Shown here piece after piece: positions 31,230-39,048 of a DNA stretch of 64,000 bases. Within the stretch, counting starts at the first letter, position 1; each line of letters begins with the position of its first letter. Both the position numbers and the translations under genes were made by a program. This DNA comes from Streptomyces coeruleorubidus (lineage in GTDB: Bacteria; Actinomycetota; Actinomycetes; Streptomycetales; Streptomycetaceae): NCBI RefSeq assembly GCF_028885415.1, contig NZ_CP118527.1, forward strand, positions 8,556,001 to 8,620,000, given 5' to 3'. The notes beneath the pieces were generated by a model that searched no databases, was not told where the DNA came from, and worked only from the letters and a program-made list of their open reading frames with translations.

Positions 31230-32327
31230 CTACGGTGCCCCCAACACCCAGGCGACATCCCTCAGCAGGGCATGACGCCACCCCACCCGATCATGGCCGG
31301 AGGCCGACCGCGAAACCCGCACGGTCGCCCCGGCCTGCTCGGCCAAGGCCTCCACCGCCTCGCAATGCGGCAGCATCCGCGTCTCGTGCTCCCCCACATC
31401 GAACGCGACCCGCAGCCCCGACAGATCCGCCCCCTCCCGCAGCCGCGCGGCGATCGCCCCACCCACCGGACCCCCCAACGGATCCGCCGAACCCACCGCA
31501 TCGGACGTCCACCAGAACGACCCCGACTGACAGGCCACACGCGACACCAGCTCCGGAAACTCCAGCGCCGCGTACACCGCGCTCAGCCCGCCGAGGCTCT
31601 GCCCGGCGACCACCAACCAGTCAAGGTCGGCGGAGACCCCCGACTCCGCCACCAGCGGCAGCAGTTCGTCCCGGACCGCCTCCCACAACTCGGGCCGGCA
31701 CGCGAACTCGGTCTCCCTGTCCTTCGCCGGCAGGAAGACGAGGGTGACCGGCGGCATCTCCCCACTGGCGACCGCCGAGTCGAACGCGGTCATGGCCGGG
31801 TGCAGATACAGCCAGTCGTCCCCGTCGAGCAGCAGGACCACGGGCCCGCCACCGCCCGCCGGATGCACGCGCACGGTCCGCCGCCCGCCCAGCCGTTCAC
31901 TGGCCCAGCGGATCCGGGTGCGGGGCAGGGGAAGCACTCCGTCGGCACCGACAGCGGGCCAGTGCGGCTGGGCCGGCGCGTCCGGCGTCGCGGCGATGGA
32001 CCGGTCACCGCCGGCCCCGGCCGGGTTGAACGGATCGGCGTACGCCTCCTCGCCCACCCGGAACTGGTACGTCACCCGCAGCCGCGCGGGCATGCGCACC
32101 TCGGCGTACCAGCAGTCCGTGTCGCCGAACCGGCGCAGCGGCACCGGCTCGGACCAGCTCTCGAAGTCGATGCTCGCCGCATCGGACCCACGCCACAGGA
32201 AGAGGGTCACCCAGCCGTCGCCGTCGGGTACCGACGCGGGTGTCCGCGCGGCCACCCAGAACTCGTCGGTGCCGGGTGTGCCGGGCAGTCCGAACGCGGC
32301 GAACGTGTCTTCCCCCACCAACCTCAT
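31230..32327 (-). CDS. cchJ: CchJ, Fes/IroE-type siderophore esterase
   Basis: This 365-residue alpha/beta hydrolase of the enterochelin-esterase (Fes) type has an N-terminal Ig-like domain (about residues 1-130) and a hydrolase domain. The nucleophile elbow is GQSLGG near residue 237, the acid is likely in VGEHETRM and the His in SASGHDRVGWR. In the coelichelin pathway the esterase has been proposed to release the tetrapeptide from CchH, which lacks a thioesterase, or to act on the ferri-siderophore. No signal peptide is visible, so it acts in the cytoplasm. The ATG start has AAGGAG upstream. It is divergent from the MbtH gene across one strong iron box. Confidence 0.9.
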   Translation of the reverse strand: MRLVGEDTFAAFGLPGTPGTDEFWVAARTPASVPDGDGWVTLFLWRGSDAASIDFESWSEPVPLRRFGDTDCWYAEVRMPARLRVTYQFRVGEEAYADPFNPAGAGGDRSIAATPDAPAQPHWPAVGADGVLPLPRTRIRWASERLGGRRTVRVHPAGGGGPVVLLLDGDDWLYLHPAMTAFDSAVASGEMPPVTLVFLPAKDRETEFACRPELWEAVRDELLPLVAESGVSADLDWLVVAGQSLGGLSAVYAALEFPELVSRVACQSGSFWWTSDAVGSADPLGGPVGGAIAARLREGADLSGLRVAFDVGEHETRMLPHCEAVEALAEQAGATVRVSRSASGHDRVGWRHALLRDVAWVLGAP

Positions 32328-32377
32328 TGAACGTCTCCTTGTGGAGCGGAAAGCGAGAAGGCTAAGCTCAGTTGCGA

Positions 32378-32396
32378 TTAGGCGAGCCTAACCTAA
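32378..32396. promoter_or_regulatory. Iron box between cchJ and cchK
   Basis: TTAGGCGAGCCTAACCTAA matches the palindrome at 16 of 19 positions. It lies 50 bases from the cchJ start and 22 bases from the MbtH start, so it can repress both divergent units. Confidence 0.88.
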
Positions 32397-32418
32397 TTTT
32401 CACAGGAGGCACCGGCAC

Positions 32419-32631
32419 ATGAGCACCAACCCCTTCGACGACGCCGACGGCCGTTTCCTCGTCCTCGTGAACGACGAGGGCCAGCACTCGCTCTGGCCGT
32501 CCTTCGCGGACGTGCCCGGGGGCTGGACGATCGCCTTCGAGGAGAACACCCGGGAGGCCTGCCTGGAGTACGTCGAGGCCAACTGGACCGATCTGCGCCC
32601 CCGTTCCCTCGCCGAGTCCATGGACGCCTGA
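32419..32631 (+). CDS. cchK: CchK, MbtH-like NRPS chaperone
   Basis: This 70-residue protein has the full MbtH signature: [20 protein letters not shown], the tryptophans in [14 protein letters not shown], and [14 protein letters not shown]. MbtH proteins bind adenylation domains and are needed for their solubility or activity; in S. coelicolor the cch MbtH protein is known to support coelichelin synthesis. The start has AGGAGG upstream. It is first in an iron-regulated unit; the amidohydrolase starts seven bases after its stop. Confidence 0.95.
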   Translation: MSTNPFDDADGRFLVLVNDEGQHSLWPSFADVPGGWTIAFEENTREACLEYVEANWTDLRPRSLAESMDA

Positions 32632-32637
32632 CACCCG

Positions 32638-34236
32638 ATGCTCTGCGCCAGACTGACGAACGCCCGTATCGTCACCATGGATCCGGCCCACCCCGTCGCC
32701 CACGACCTGGGCATCTGGAAGGGCCGGATCGTCGGCCTGGACGAGGCCGTGACCTCGCTGCCCGCACAGGAGGTGATCGACCTTCAGGGCGCCACCGTGC
32801 TGCCCGGGTTCATCGACGCCCATGTGCACCTGGCCTGGGCCGGCTTCAAGCAGAACACGCCGAGCATCGCGGGCCGTACGCGGATCGACGACGCGCTGGC
32901 CGTGGTGGAGGAAGCCGTCCTCCGGAAGGGCGCGCCGGGCGCCTGGGTGAGCATCGCCGGCTACGACCAGCGGGCCCTGGGCCGCCATCTGACCGCCGCC
33001 GAACTGGACCGGGTGAGCCACGGGCGCAAGGTGTTCGTGCTGCACGACTCCGGACACGGCTGCGTCGTCAACACCGCCGTTCTGGACCTGCTCCCGGCCG
33101 GTGTCCCGCACGAGAACGGCTTCCTCGCCGAGGGCGCCATGGGCGCCGCCCGCGCACTGCGCCTGCCGTACTCCCAGGAGGAACTCGCCGAGGCGATCGG
33201 ACGCGCCGCCCGGACCTGCGTCGCCGAAGGCGTCACCGCCTGCGCCGAGGCGGGCATTGGCGGCACTCTTTTCGGACACAGCCCGGTCGAACTCGGCGCC
33301 TACCAACTAGCCCGCGAGAAGGGCCTGTTGCCGCTGCGGGTGCAGCTCATGGTCGCCGCGGACCGGCTGCGGCACGTCACCGCGCACGAGGCCGACGGCA
33401 TCCCCAGGGCCCTCGACCTCGGCCTGCGCACGGGCTTCGGCGACGACTGGCTCTCCGTCGGTGCCCTGAAGGTCTACACCGATGGCGGCATGATGGCCCG
33501 CACCGCCGCGCTGAGCAGCCCCTACGAAGGGCTGGCCCACACGGGCCAGTTGCAGGACGACCCGGAAACGCTCACCGAGACGATCGTGGCCGGCCACCTC
33601 GCCGGCTGGCAGCTCGCCGTCCACGCCATCGGCGACCGCGCGGCCGACGTCGCCCTCGACGCCCTGGAACGGGCCCAGCGCCTGCGCCCGCGCCACGGCG
33701 TGCGGCACCGCGTCGAACACGCGGGCCTCATCCGCCCCGACCAGCTCTCGCGCTTCGCGCGGCTCGGCGTGAGCGCCGTCGTCCAGCCCAACTTCCTGCG
33801 CTACTTCGGCGACGACTACGCGGCGATCATGGGCGAGGAGCGGGCACCGTGGCTGTACCGGGGCAAGGCGTTCCTGGACCACGGCATCACCCTCGTCGGC
33901 AGCTCCGACCGGCCGGTCACCGACGGATCCCCGCTGCGGGCCGTCCAGTTCATGGTCGAGCGCGCCTCCGAGTCCGGCCAGGTGATCGGCCCGGACGAGG
34001 GCATCACCGTGGACGAGGCGCTGCGCGCCTACACCGTCGCCGGTGCCTATGCCTGCCACTGGGAGGACAGCGTCGGCAGCCTCTCCCCGGGCAAGCGCGC
34101 CGATCTCGTCGTGCTCGGCGACGACCCGCGGCGCGTCGACACCTCCCGCATCGGCGACATCGAGGTGGTGGCGACGTACGTCGACGGTCGCGATCGACGC
34201 GACGGCGGATTCGGCAGCGGGGAAGGGAAGCGCTGA
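32638..34236 (+). CDS. YtcJ-like metal-dependent amidohydrolase
   Basis: This 532-residue amidohydrolase-superfamily enzyme of the YtcJ type has the metal-binding HxH in GFIDAHVHLAWAG near residue 60, later ligands in VHAIGDRAADV and RVEHAGLI, and a catalytic Asp in SSDRPVTDGSPL near residue 425. Substrates of this family are varied (amides, N-formyl groups, exo-amidohydrolysis) and the sequence does not tell which. It starts seven bases after the MbtH gene, so it is probably translated from the same iron-repressed message. A role in processing a siderophore intermediate or degradation product is possible but unproven; it is not part of the defined coelichelin gene set. Confidence 0.85.
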   Translation: MLCARLTNARIVTMDPAHPVAHDLGIWKGRIVGLDEAVTSLPAQEVIDLQGATVLPGFIDAHVHLAWAGFKQNTPSIAGRTRIDDALAVVEEAVLRKGAPGAWVSIAGYDQRALGRHLTAAELDRVSHGRKVFVLHDSGHGCVVNTAVLDLLPAGVPHENGFLAEGAMGAARALRLPYSQEELAEAIGRAARTCVAEGVTACAEAGIGGTLFGHSPVELGAYQLAREKGLLPLRVQLMVAADRLRHVTAHEADGIPRALDLGLRTGFGDDWLSVGALKVYTDGGMMARTAALSSPYEGLAHTGQLQDDPETLTETIVAGHLAGWQLAVHAIGDRAADVALDALERAQRLRPRHGVRHRVEHAGLIRPDQLSRFARLGVSAVVQPNFLRYFGDDYAAIMGEERAPWLYRGKAFLDHGITLVGSSDRPVTDGSPLRAVQFMVERASESGQVIGPDEGITVDEALRAYTVAGAYACHWEDSVGSLSPGKRADLVVLGDDPRRVDTSRIGDIEVVATYVDGRDRRDGGFGSGEGKR

Positions 34237-34265
34237 ACACGGCCACGCCGCGTACCGCACCGCCG

Positions 34266-34760
34266 TTGCCGCGTGCTCCTCTCACCGCGATCTCCGTCGT
34301 ACGCCCCGCACGCCCCGAGGACGCCGCCGCACTCGCCGCCCTGTCCCAGCCCTTCGTGCATTCGGGGGCGTTACGCCGACGGCCCGTCCCGCTCTATGCC
34401 GCCCACGCGGCCGACTTCCTCGTGGCCGAGGGACCCGACGGCGCCTTGGAGGGCTGCCTGGCCCTGCGCGTACACGCGGCCGACGCGGAGGAGGGGGGCC
34501 GTGGTCCCGCGGGCGTTCTCTACAACTTCTGCGTCGCCCGGCACCGGCAGGGCAGCGGACTGGGAGGCCGGCTGCTGCGTGCCGTGCTGGTCAGGGCGCG
34601 CGCCCAGTCGGTCGGCTCCCTGTTCACCGCGACGGTCGGCAGCGGCAGCCTCTTCCTGCGGCACGGGTTCGCCCCGGCCGGCGTGCGCCTCGCGCCCGCG
34701 GCCTGGGCGACGTCCCTGGACCCACGCCGCAACGCGCGCGTCCTCGCGCGAACCCTGTGA
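34266..34760 (+). CDS. GNAT acetyltransferase resembling N-acetylglutamate synthase (ArgA type)
   Basis: This product of about 165 residues is a GNAT fold protein. The order RPARPEDAAALAALSQPFV, SGALRRRPVPLY, FLVAEGPDGALEGCLALR, then the acetyl-CoA loop RHRQGSGLGGRLL and a C-terminal FLRHGFAPAG resembles the short amino-acid N-acetyltransferases that make N-acetylglutamate. The start is uncertain: no ATG or GTG exists after the upstream stop, so TTG 34266 is used; a CTG at 34233 has the better Shine-Dalgarno (GGAAGGG) and overlaps the amidohydrolase stop. It ends 13 bases from the convergent argB-like gene. A role in ornithine supply is inferred. Confidence 0.75.
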   Translation: MPRAPLTAISVVRPARPEDAAALAALSQPFVHSGALRRRPVPLYAAHAADFLVAEGPDGALEGCLALRVHAADAEEGGRGPAGVLYNFCVARHRQGSGLGGRLLRAVLVRARAQSVGSLFTATVGSGSLFLRHGFAPAGVRLAPAAWATSLDPRRNARVLARTL

Positions 34761-34773
34761 CGGCCTCGGATCC

Positions 34774-35679
34774 TCAGGCGAAGCTCGCCCCGGCGCCCGG
34801 GCCCTGCTCCGCGAACACCGTCGTGCCGGGACTGTTCAGGCCCAGCACGCCCCGCAGCAGTGCGTGCGGCACACGGCCGTCGAGCACGTGCGCCCTGCGC
34901 ACGCCGCCGCGGACGGCCCGCAGACAGCCCTCCATCTTCGGCAGCATCCCGGCCGCCAGCCCCGGCAGCAGCGCGGCCAGTTCGTCGGCTGTCAGCCGCT
35001 CGATCACCTCGGTGCTGTGCGGCCAGTCGGCGTACAGTCCCGCCACGTCGGTGAGCACCACCAGGCGGGCGGCGTCGAGGGCCACGGCCAGTGCCGACGC
35101 CGCCAGATCGGCGTTCACGTTGTAGACCTGCGCGTCCTCGCCGCGGGCCACCGGGGAGACCACGGGGATGTGCCCCTGCTCCAGGAGCGTGCGCACCGCG
35201 CGCGGGTTCACGTCGACGACATCGCCGACCAGGCCGATGTCCACCGCCCGGCCGTCCACCCAGGCCGCCCGCCGTACGGCCGTCATGGTGTGCGCGTCCT
35301 CGCCCGTCATCCCCACGGCGAGGGGGCCATGGGCGTTGATGTGGCCGACCAGCTCGCGCTGGACCCGGCCCGTCAGCACCATGCGCACCACGTCCATGGT
35401 CTCCGGGGTGGTGACCCTGAGGCCCGCCTCGAAACGGGTCTCCAGGCCGAGGCGGTCGAGCATCGCGCTGATCTGCGGTCCGCCGCCGTGCACGACGACC
35501 GGGCGCAGACCCGCGCGCCACAGCTCCACGACGTCGTGGGCGAACGCCTCCTGGAGTCCGGGGTCCACCATGGCGTGGCCGCCGTACTTGACGACGACCG
35601 TGCTGCCCCGGAGCTCCTCCGGCGGGCGGAGCTCTTCGGGGGAGCAGGTCGCGACCTGGTCGGCTTGGGTCACGCTCAC
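34774..35679 (-). CDS. argB: N-acetylglutamate kinase (ArgB-type), siderophore-linked copy
   Basis: This 301-residue member of the amino-acid kinase family phosphorylates N-acetylglutamate, the second step to ornithine and arginine. Motifs: [10 protein letters not shown] near residue 30, [10 protein letters not shown], the substrate region [26 protein letters not shown], and the regulatory C-terminal [15 protein letters not shown]. All look intact. A housekeeping argB normally sits in an argCJBD operon; here the gene stands alone behind an isochorismatase gene and an iron box, so it is probably a second copy induced by iron starvation to supply ornithine for the three ornithine-derived residues of coelichelin. 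That purpose is inference. Confidence 0.88.
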   Translation of the reverse strand: MSVTQADQVATCSPEELRPPEELRGSTVVVKYGGHAMVDPGLQEAFAHDVVELWRAGLRPVVVHGGGPQISAMLDRLGLETRFEAGLRVTTPETMDVVRMVLTGRVQRELVGHINAHGPLAVGMTGEDAHTMTAVRRAAWVDGRAVDIGLVGDVVDVNPRAVRTLLEQGHIPVVSPVARGEDAQVYNVNADLAASALAVALDAARLVVLTDVAGLYADWPHSTEVIERLTADELAALLPGLAAGMLPKMEGCLRAVRGGVRRAHVLDGRVPHALLRGVLGLNSPGTTVFAEQGPGAGASFA

Positions 35680-35736
35680 GGAGCCACTCCATTCATGGGC
35701 AGGCCAGGACTTCGGACGGACAAGGGGGGAGCGTCG

Positions 35737-36393
35737 TCACGCGTTCCGCCGCTCCTTGTGGAGCAGCAGCCCGCGCAGCAGGGAGTCCGTCGTGCAGACC
35801 ACGCCGCTGCGCGCGGCCCATCGAAGGGCCAGGGAGTGTTCCTCGGCGGAGATGTCGGCCACCGCGTCGGCGACGACGAACGGCTGGATGTCGTTCATGA
35901 AGGCGTCCGCCGCCGTCAGCAGGACGCCGAGATGTGCGTGCACCCCGCAGATGATCAGCTGGTCGCGGCCCTTGGAGCGCAGCAGTCTGCCGAGATGGCT
36001 GCGCAGGAAGGCGTTGTGCCGCACATTGGCCAGCAGATGCTCGCCAGGACGGGGTGTGAGGGGCGCGATGATCGCGGCGGCATCCGGCTCGTCCGCGATG
36101 CCCGGCCCCCACATGTCGGCGACCAGACCCCGCGTGCCCGGCGGCTGCCCGGCCGGCTCCGCGCTGAAGACGACCGGCAGGCCCAGGGCGTCGGCGAGTT
36201 CGCGCAGCGCCACGATGTTGTCGACCAGTTCCATCACGGGGGAACGCCCCGCCGGGAACGCCCCGACGAAGTGGTTCTGCATGTCGTGCACCAGTAACGC
36301 CGCCCGTGCCGGATCGATCCTCCAGGAGACGTGCGGGCGGGGGAGGCAGGAACGATCCGGCATCGGGTACGAGCCGATGGTCGGCAAGCCCAC
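35737..36393 (-). CDS. EntB-like isochorismatase-family protein with altered active site
   Basis: This 218-residue protein aligns along its length with the isochorismatase domain of EntB/PhzD: SYPMPDRSCLP at the N-terminus, LVHDMQNHFVG carrying the catalytic Asp, DMWGPGI, ICGVHAHLGV and DAFMNDIQPFVVADAVAD. In the segment that reads VKWRYSAF in EntB it has ANVRHNAF, so the conserved catalytic Lys is Asn (codon AAT). No aryl-carrier domain is attached. Isochorismatases make 2,3-dihydro-2,3-dihydroxybenzoate for catecholate siderophores, but no other catechol gene is present, so its role is unclear. The GTG start has GGGGAGGGA upstream. It is first in an iron-box-controlled pair with the argB-like gene. 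Confidence 0.82.
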   Translation of the reverse strand: MGLPTIGSYPMPDRSCLPRPHVSWRIDPARAALLVHDMQNHFVGAFPAGRSPVMELVDNIVALRELADALGLPVVFSAEPAGQPPGTRGLVADMWGPGIADEPDAAAIIAPLTPRPGEHLLANVRHNAFLRSHLGRLLRSKGRDQLIICGVHAHLGVLLTAADAFMNDIQPFVVADAVADISAEEHSLALRWAARSGVVCTTDSLLRGLLLHKERRNA

Positions 36394-36447
36394 GGCGGTT
36401 CCCTCCCCTGATGACGCACCGCACGGATCCGAACTCCCGAGTTTCTC

Positions 36448-36466
36448 TTAGCTTAGCCTAACCTAA
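36448..36466 (-). promoter_or_regulatory. Iron box upstream of the isochorismatase-argB pair
   Basis: TTAGCTTAGCCTAACCTAA matches the palindrome at 17 of 19 positions, the best score in the window. It lies 54 bases upstream of the isochorismatase start on the minus strand. No intact gene lies to its right, so the minus-strand pair is the only plausible target. Confidence 0.9.
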
Positions 36467-36700
36467 TTAAAAATTCCGGGTGTTGACGCTCCTCGCGCCG
36501 CCCGGACAGCACTGAGCACCAGTGAGCACCCGACTGATCTGGGTCCGCCCCGCGAGCCGGCACAGCATCGGCGGCGCCGACGCGATCGACAGTTCGGGAG
36601 CCCTCGCCGGGGGCGGCTGTCCGCGCGGCCAGCAGCCTGAAAGGCCGTCATACGTGCTCGCACACCCCAGCCGTACCCACCCGTACGCCGCTCCGGGGCC

Positions 36701-36920
36701 GTACTCACCCTGCTCACCGCAGCGCAGTTCCTCGTCGTTCTCAACACATCCGTCGTGAACGTGGCGCTGCCCGCCATCGGGAGGGATCTCGACGCCGCGC
36801 AGACCGGACTGACCTGGGTCGTGGGCGCCTACGTTCTCGCCTTCGGCGCCCTGCTGCCGGTGGGCGGACGGCTGGCCGACCTTCGGCAACCGCAGGGTCT
36901 TCCTCGCCGGGCTCGCCGCA
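36701..36920 (+). pseudogene. MFS transporter N-terminal remnant
   Basis: The frame VLTLLTAAQFLVVLNTSVVN, followed by VALPAIGRDLDAAQTGLTWV and VGAYVLAFGALLPVGGRLAD, is the first two to three helices of a DHA2-type drug/proton antiporter. There is no start codon in frame downstream of a TGA at about 36642. After GGRLAD the reading frame shifts: the expected continuation FGNRRVFLAGLA is present in another frame. The sequence then stops resembling an MFS protein. A 14-helix antiporter would need more than 1.4 kb, so most of the gene is gone. Confidence 0.75.
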
Positions 36921-36945
36921 CCGCGGAGCGGGCGAAGGTGCTCGG

Positions 36946-37086
36946 CCTGTCCGACCGGACATGCTGAAGGCGGTCAACGAGGACATCGCGGCCCTGCGGA
37001 GCAGCGGCGAACTCGCGAAGATCCTCACCAGGAACGGTCTGGAGGCCAGTGCGGCCGAGGTCGGAGAGCCGCGCCTGACCGGCTGA
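36946..37086 (+). pseudogene. Family 3 solute-binding protein C-terminal remnant
   Basis: The frame ending at TGA 37084-37086 reads RPDMLKAVNEDIAALRSSG then ELAKILTRNGLEASA, the typical last helix region of amino-acid ABC-transporter binding proteins (family 3). Only the last 45 or so residues remain, directly joined to the MFS remnant upstream. It is not expressible as a functional protein. Confidence 0.6.
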
Positions 37087-37256
37087 CCAGGGACGTCCCG
37101 ACGCGTGCCGGGTACGACAGCGGGATCAGTGGCGGGTCAGTGTGAGTCCTCCAACACCCGGAGACGGCTGACCGCACATGCGTATCGATGTAATCTCCGG
37201 ATGCCGCACTTGACCTGCATGAGCAGGCAGGGAGCAGACAGATCGGGAGTTGTTCC

Positions 37257-37289
37257 GTGCTTCGTACCATGTTCAAGTCCAAGGTCTAG
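37257..37289 (+). pseudogene. panD: panD 5' remnant (first ten codons, then stop)
   Basis: A GTG start followed by LRTMFKSKV and TAG reproduces the invariant N-terminus of aspartate 1-decarboxylase (MLRTMFKSKI). The rest of panD is absent; after the stop the sequence runs into the upstream region of jetA. The bases around it (37087-37437) hold no other gene that I can see. The likely explanation is a recombination breakpoint within panD when this segment was assembled. Confidence 0.65.
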
Positions 37290-37437
37290 CGTTTTGCTAT
37301 CTACCCAGGTCAGACGTGTGGCGGCAGCGATTCGATCAGCAATTGGTCAGCGTCAGTGCTCGCCCGGCCGTTAGACGGCGTGTTCGGATCGCGCCGCGTG
37401 CGGCCGGTTTTCCTCGACTTCCTTCGAAGTGTCAGTG

Positions 37438-39048
37438 ATGGTCCGTACGCTCGGCAGCGTGGAGGGGAAAGAAGGAAGAGCACCACAAGGGGAGGAAACC
37501 GGCGCGGAGGCGTGGCAGCGGCTGAGCGCGTACGCGTACCTCAGTGCGCCCGAGCGTCTGGAGTACGTGGCGGTGATGCGGGTGTTCTGCGCCACGTTGC
37601 TCGCCGACCTGTCCGTACCCGACCTGCTCGCCAAACTGGCCGAGACGGGCGGCCCAGGGGCGGCGCTGGACGCGGAAACGCTCACACGCAGGCTCGAAGA
37701 GCTGGTGCGTTGGGGCAATCTGCTGCGCAGCACGCACACCGTCAAGGCGACGAGCATCGCCGAATACCAGCGCTCGCGGTCCCGCTACCAGTTGTCGAAG
37801 CTGGGGGAGCGCGTGCAGCGAGACGCGGACGAGGTACTCGCCGGCGCGGATGCGGCACGTGAGGTGAGCAGCGAGCTGCTGGCCCTCGTCGACCGCGGGC
37901 TGCGCGAGATAGCGGCCCTGGCCGCGGCGCCGGGTGGTGCCGACCCGCAGCAGGCGCTGGAGCGGATCAGTACGCTCTTCGTGCAGTTCGCCGAATTCGC
38001 CGAGTCCGTCCGGGACTTCTACGCCTACCTGGGCCAGGTGCTGGCGCGCTACGACCTCGACTCGGCCGAGTACCAGGGATTCAAGGAACTCCTGCTCGAC
38101 TACGTGGAGGCCATCACCGAGGACGTCTCCTTCCGCGCCCCGCGCATCGCGGCCCACCTGGACGCCGTCTGGCCGCATCTGCCCGCGTTGCTCAGCCGTA
38201 TCGACGCGCACGCGGCGGGCATCGGAGCGCTCGCCGACGGGCTTCCCGAGACGCGGGTGCAGCGCAGCCGCGGACGGGATCTGGCGGATTGGGAGGGGCT
38301 GCGCGAGTGGTTCATCGTCACCGGAGGACACCCCAGCCAGGTGGATCAGCTCCGGGACGCCACCCTGCGCGCCCTGCAGTCGCTGCTCGCCAACGCCAAG
38401 CGGATGCTGCGTTCGGCCTCCGGTGAGATGTCCCGTCGCAAGGACCTGCTGCGGCTCGCGGCCTGGTTCGACGCCGCGGAGCCGGAAGAGGCCCACGACC
38501 TCGCTGTCGCCGCCTTCGGGCTCTACGGCGCGCGCCATCTGGGGGTCGCACCCGACCCCGACCGGTCCGTGCCGGCGTACGTGAGCTGGTGGACCGGACC
38601 CGTGGTGGACGTACCCGTGGCGCTGCGCGAGCGCGGCAGCAGGGCTCCGCGCGGACGGGCAGCGGCGGTCGAGGACCACTCCGAGCAGAAGCGCCGCCTC
38701 ATGGAGCAGGCCCGGCAGCAGGCCGAGGCCCGGCGGGCCGCGGCCGACGAACTGCGCAGCACCTCGGGCAGGTTCGAGCAGGTGCGCCTCAGCGCCCCAG
38801 CCATGCGACTGCTGCTGGAACTGCTCACGACCGCCCTCGGCAACGCCCAACTGCACAAGGACGCCCGCGACTTCCAGCTCGACGGCGCACTGGCGTACGA
38901 CGCGGACCTCGGCATCAGGTTGACCGCGTGGCGCACACCGGGCCGGTCCACCGTAATGCGGTCCGTGGACGGTGACCTGACGGTTGACGATCTCACCGTG
39001 GCCGTCGAGAGCGCGTCCTCGCCCACGGTGGGGGAGGCGAGCGCCTGA
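37438..39048 (+). CDS. jetA: JetA, Wadjet type II subunit (TIGR02677 family)
   Basis: This kleisin-like subunit of about 536 residues belongs to a type II Wadjet (JetABCD) anti-plasmid SMC complex. The match is to the TIGR02677-type protein by position, size and character: a helical protein with LSAYAYLSAPERLEYVAVMR near the N-terminus, a long Ala/Arg-rich helical stretch near residues 415-445, and no enzymatic motif. The start is uncertain among GTG 37429, GTG 37435 and ATG 37438, with no good Shine-Dalgarno; ATG is used. It is first of four genes with 1- to 4-base overlaps. I infer family membership from the operon as a whole. Confidence 0.85.
   Translation: MVRTLGSVEGKEGRAPQGEETGAEAWQRLSAYAYLSAPERLEYVAVMRVFCATLLADLSVPDLLAKLAETGGPGAALDAETLTRRLEELVRWGNLLRSTHTVKATSIAEYQRSRSRYQLSKLGERVQRDADEVLAGADAAREVSSELLALVDRGLREIAALAAAPGGADPQQALERISTLFVQFAEFAESVRDFYAYLGQVLARYDLDSAEYQGFKELLLDYVEAITEDVSFRAPRIAAHLDAVWPHLPALLSRIDAHAAGIGALADGLPETRVQRSRGRDLADWEGLREWFIVTGGHPSQVDQLRDATLRALQSLLANAKRMLRSASGEMSRRKDLLRLAAWFDAAEPEEAHDLAVAAFGLYGARHLGVAPDPDRSVPAYVSWWTGPVVDVPVALRERGSRAPRGRAAAVEDHSEQKRRLMEQARQQAEARRAAADELRSTSGRFEQVRLSAPAMRLLLELLTTALGNAQLHKDARDFQLDGALAYDADLGIRLTAWRTPGRSTVMRSVDGDLTVDDLTVAVESASSPTVGEASA

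Noticed and set aside
34233..34265. CTG start for the GNAT protein
   Set aside because: It has a good Shine-Dalgarno and overlaps the previous stop, but CTG initiation is rare. The in-frame TTG was used and the alternative recorded in the gene entry.
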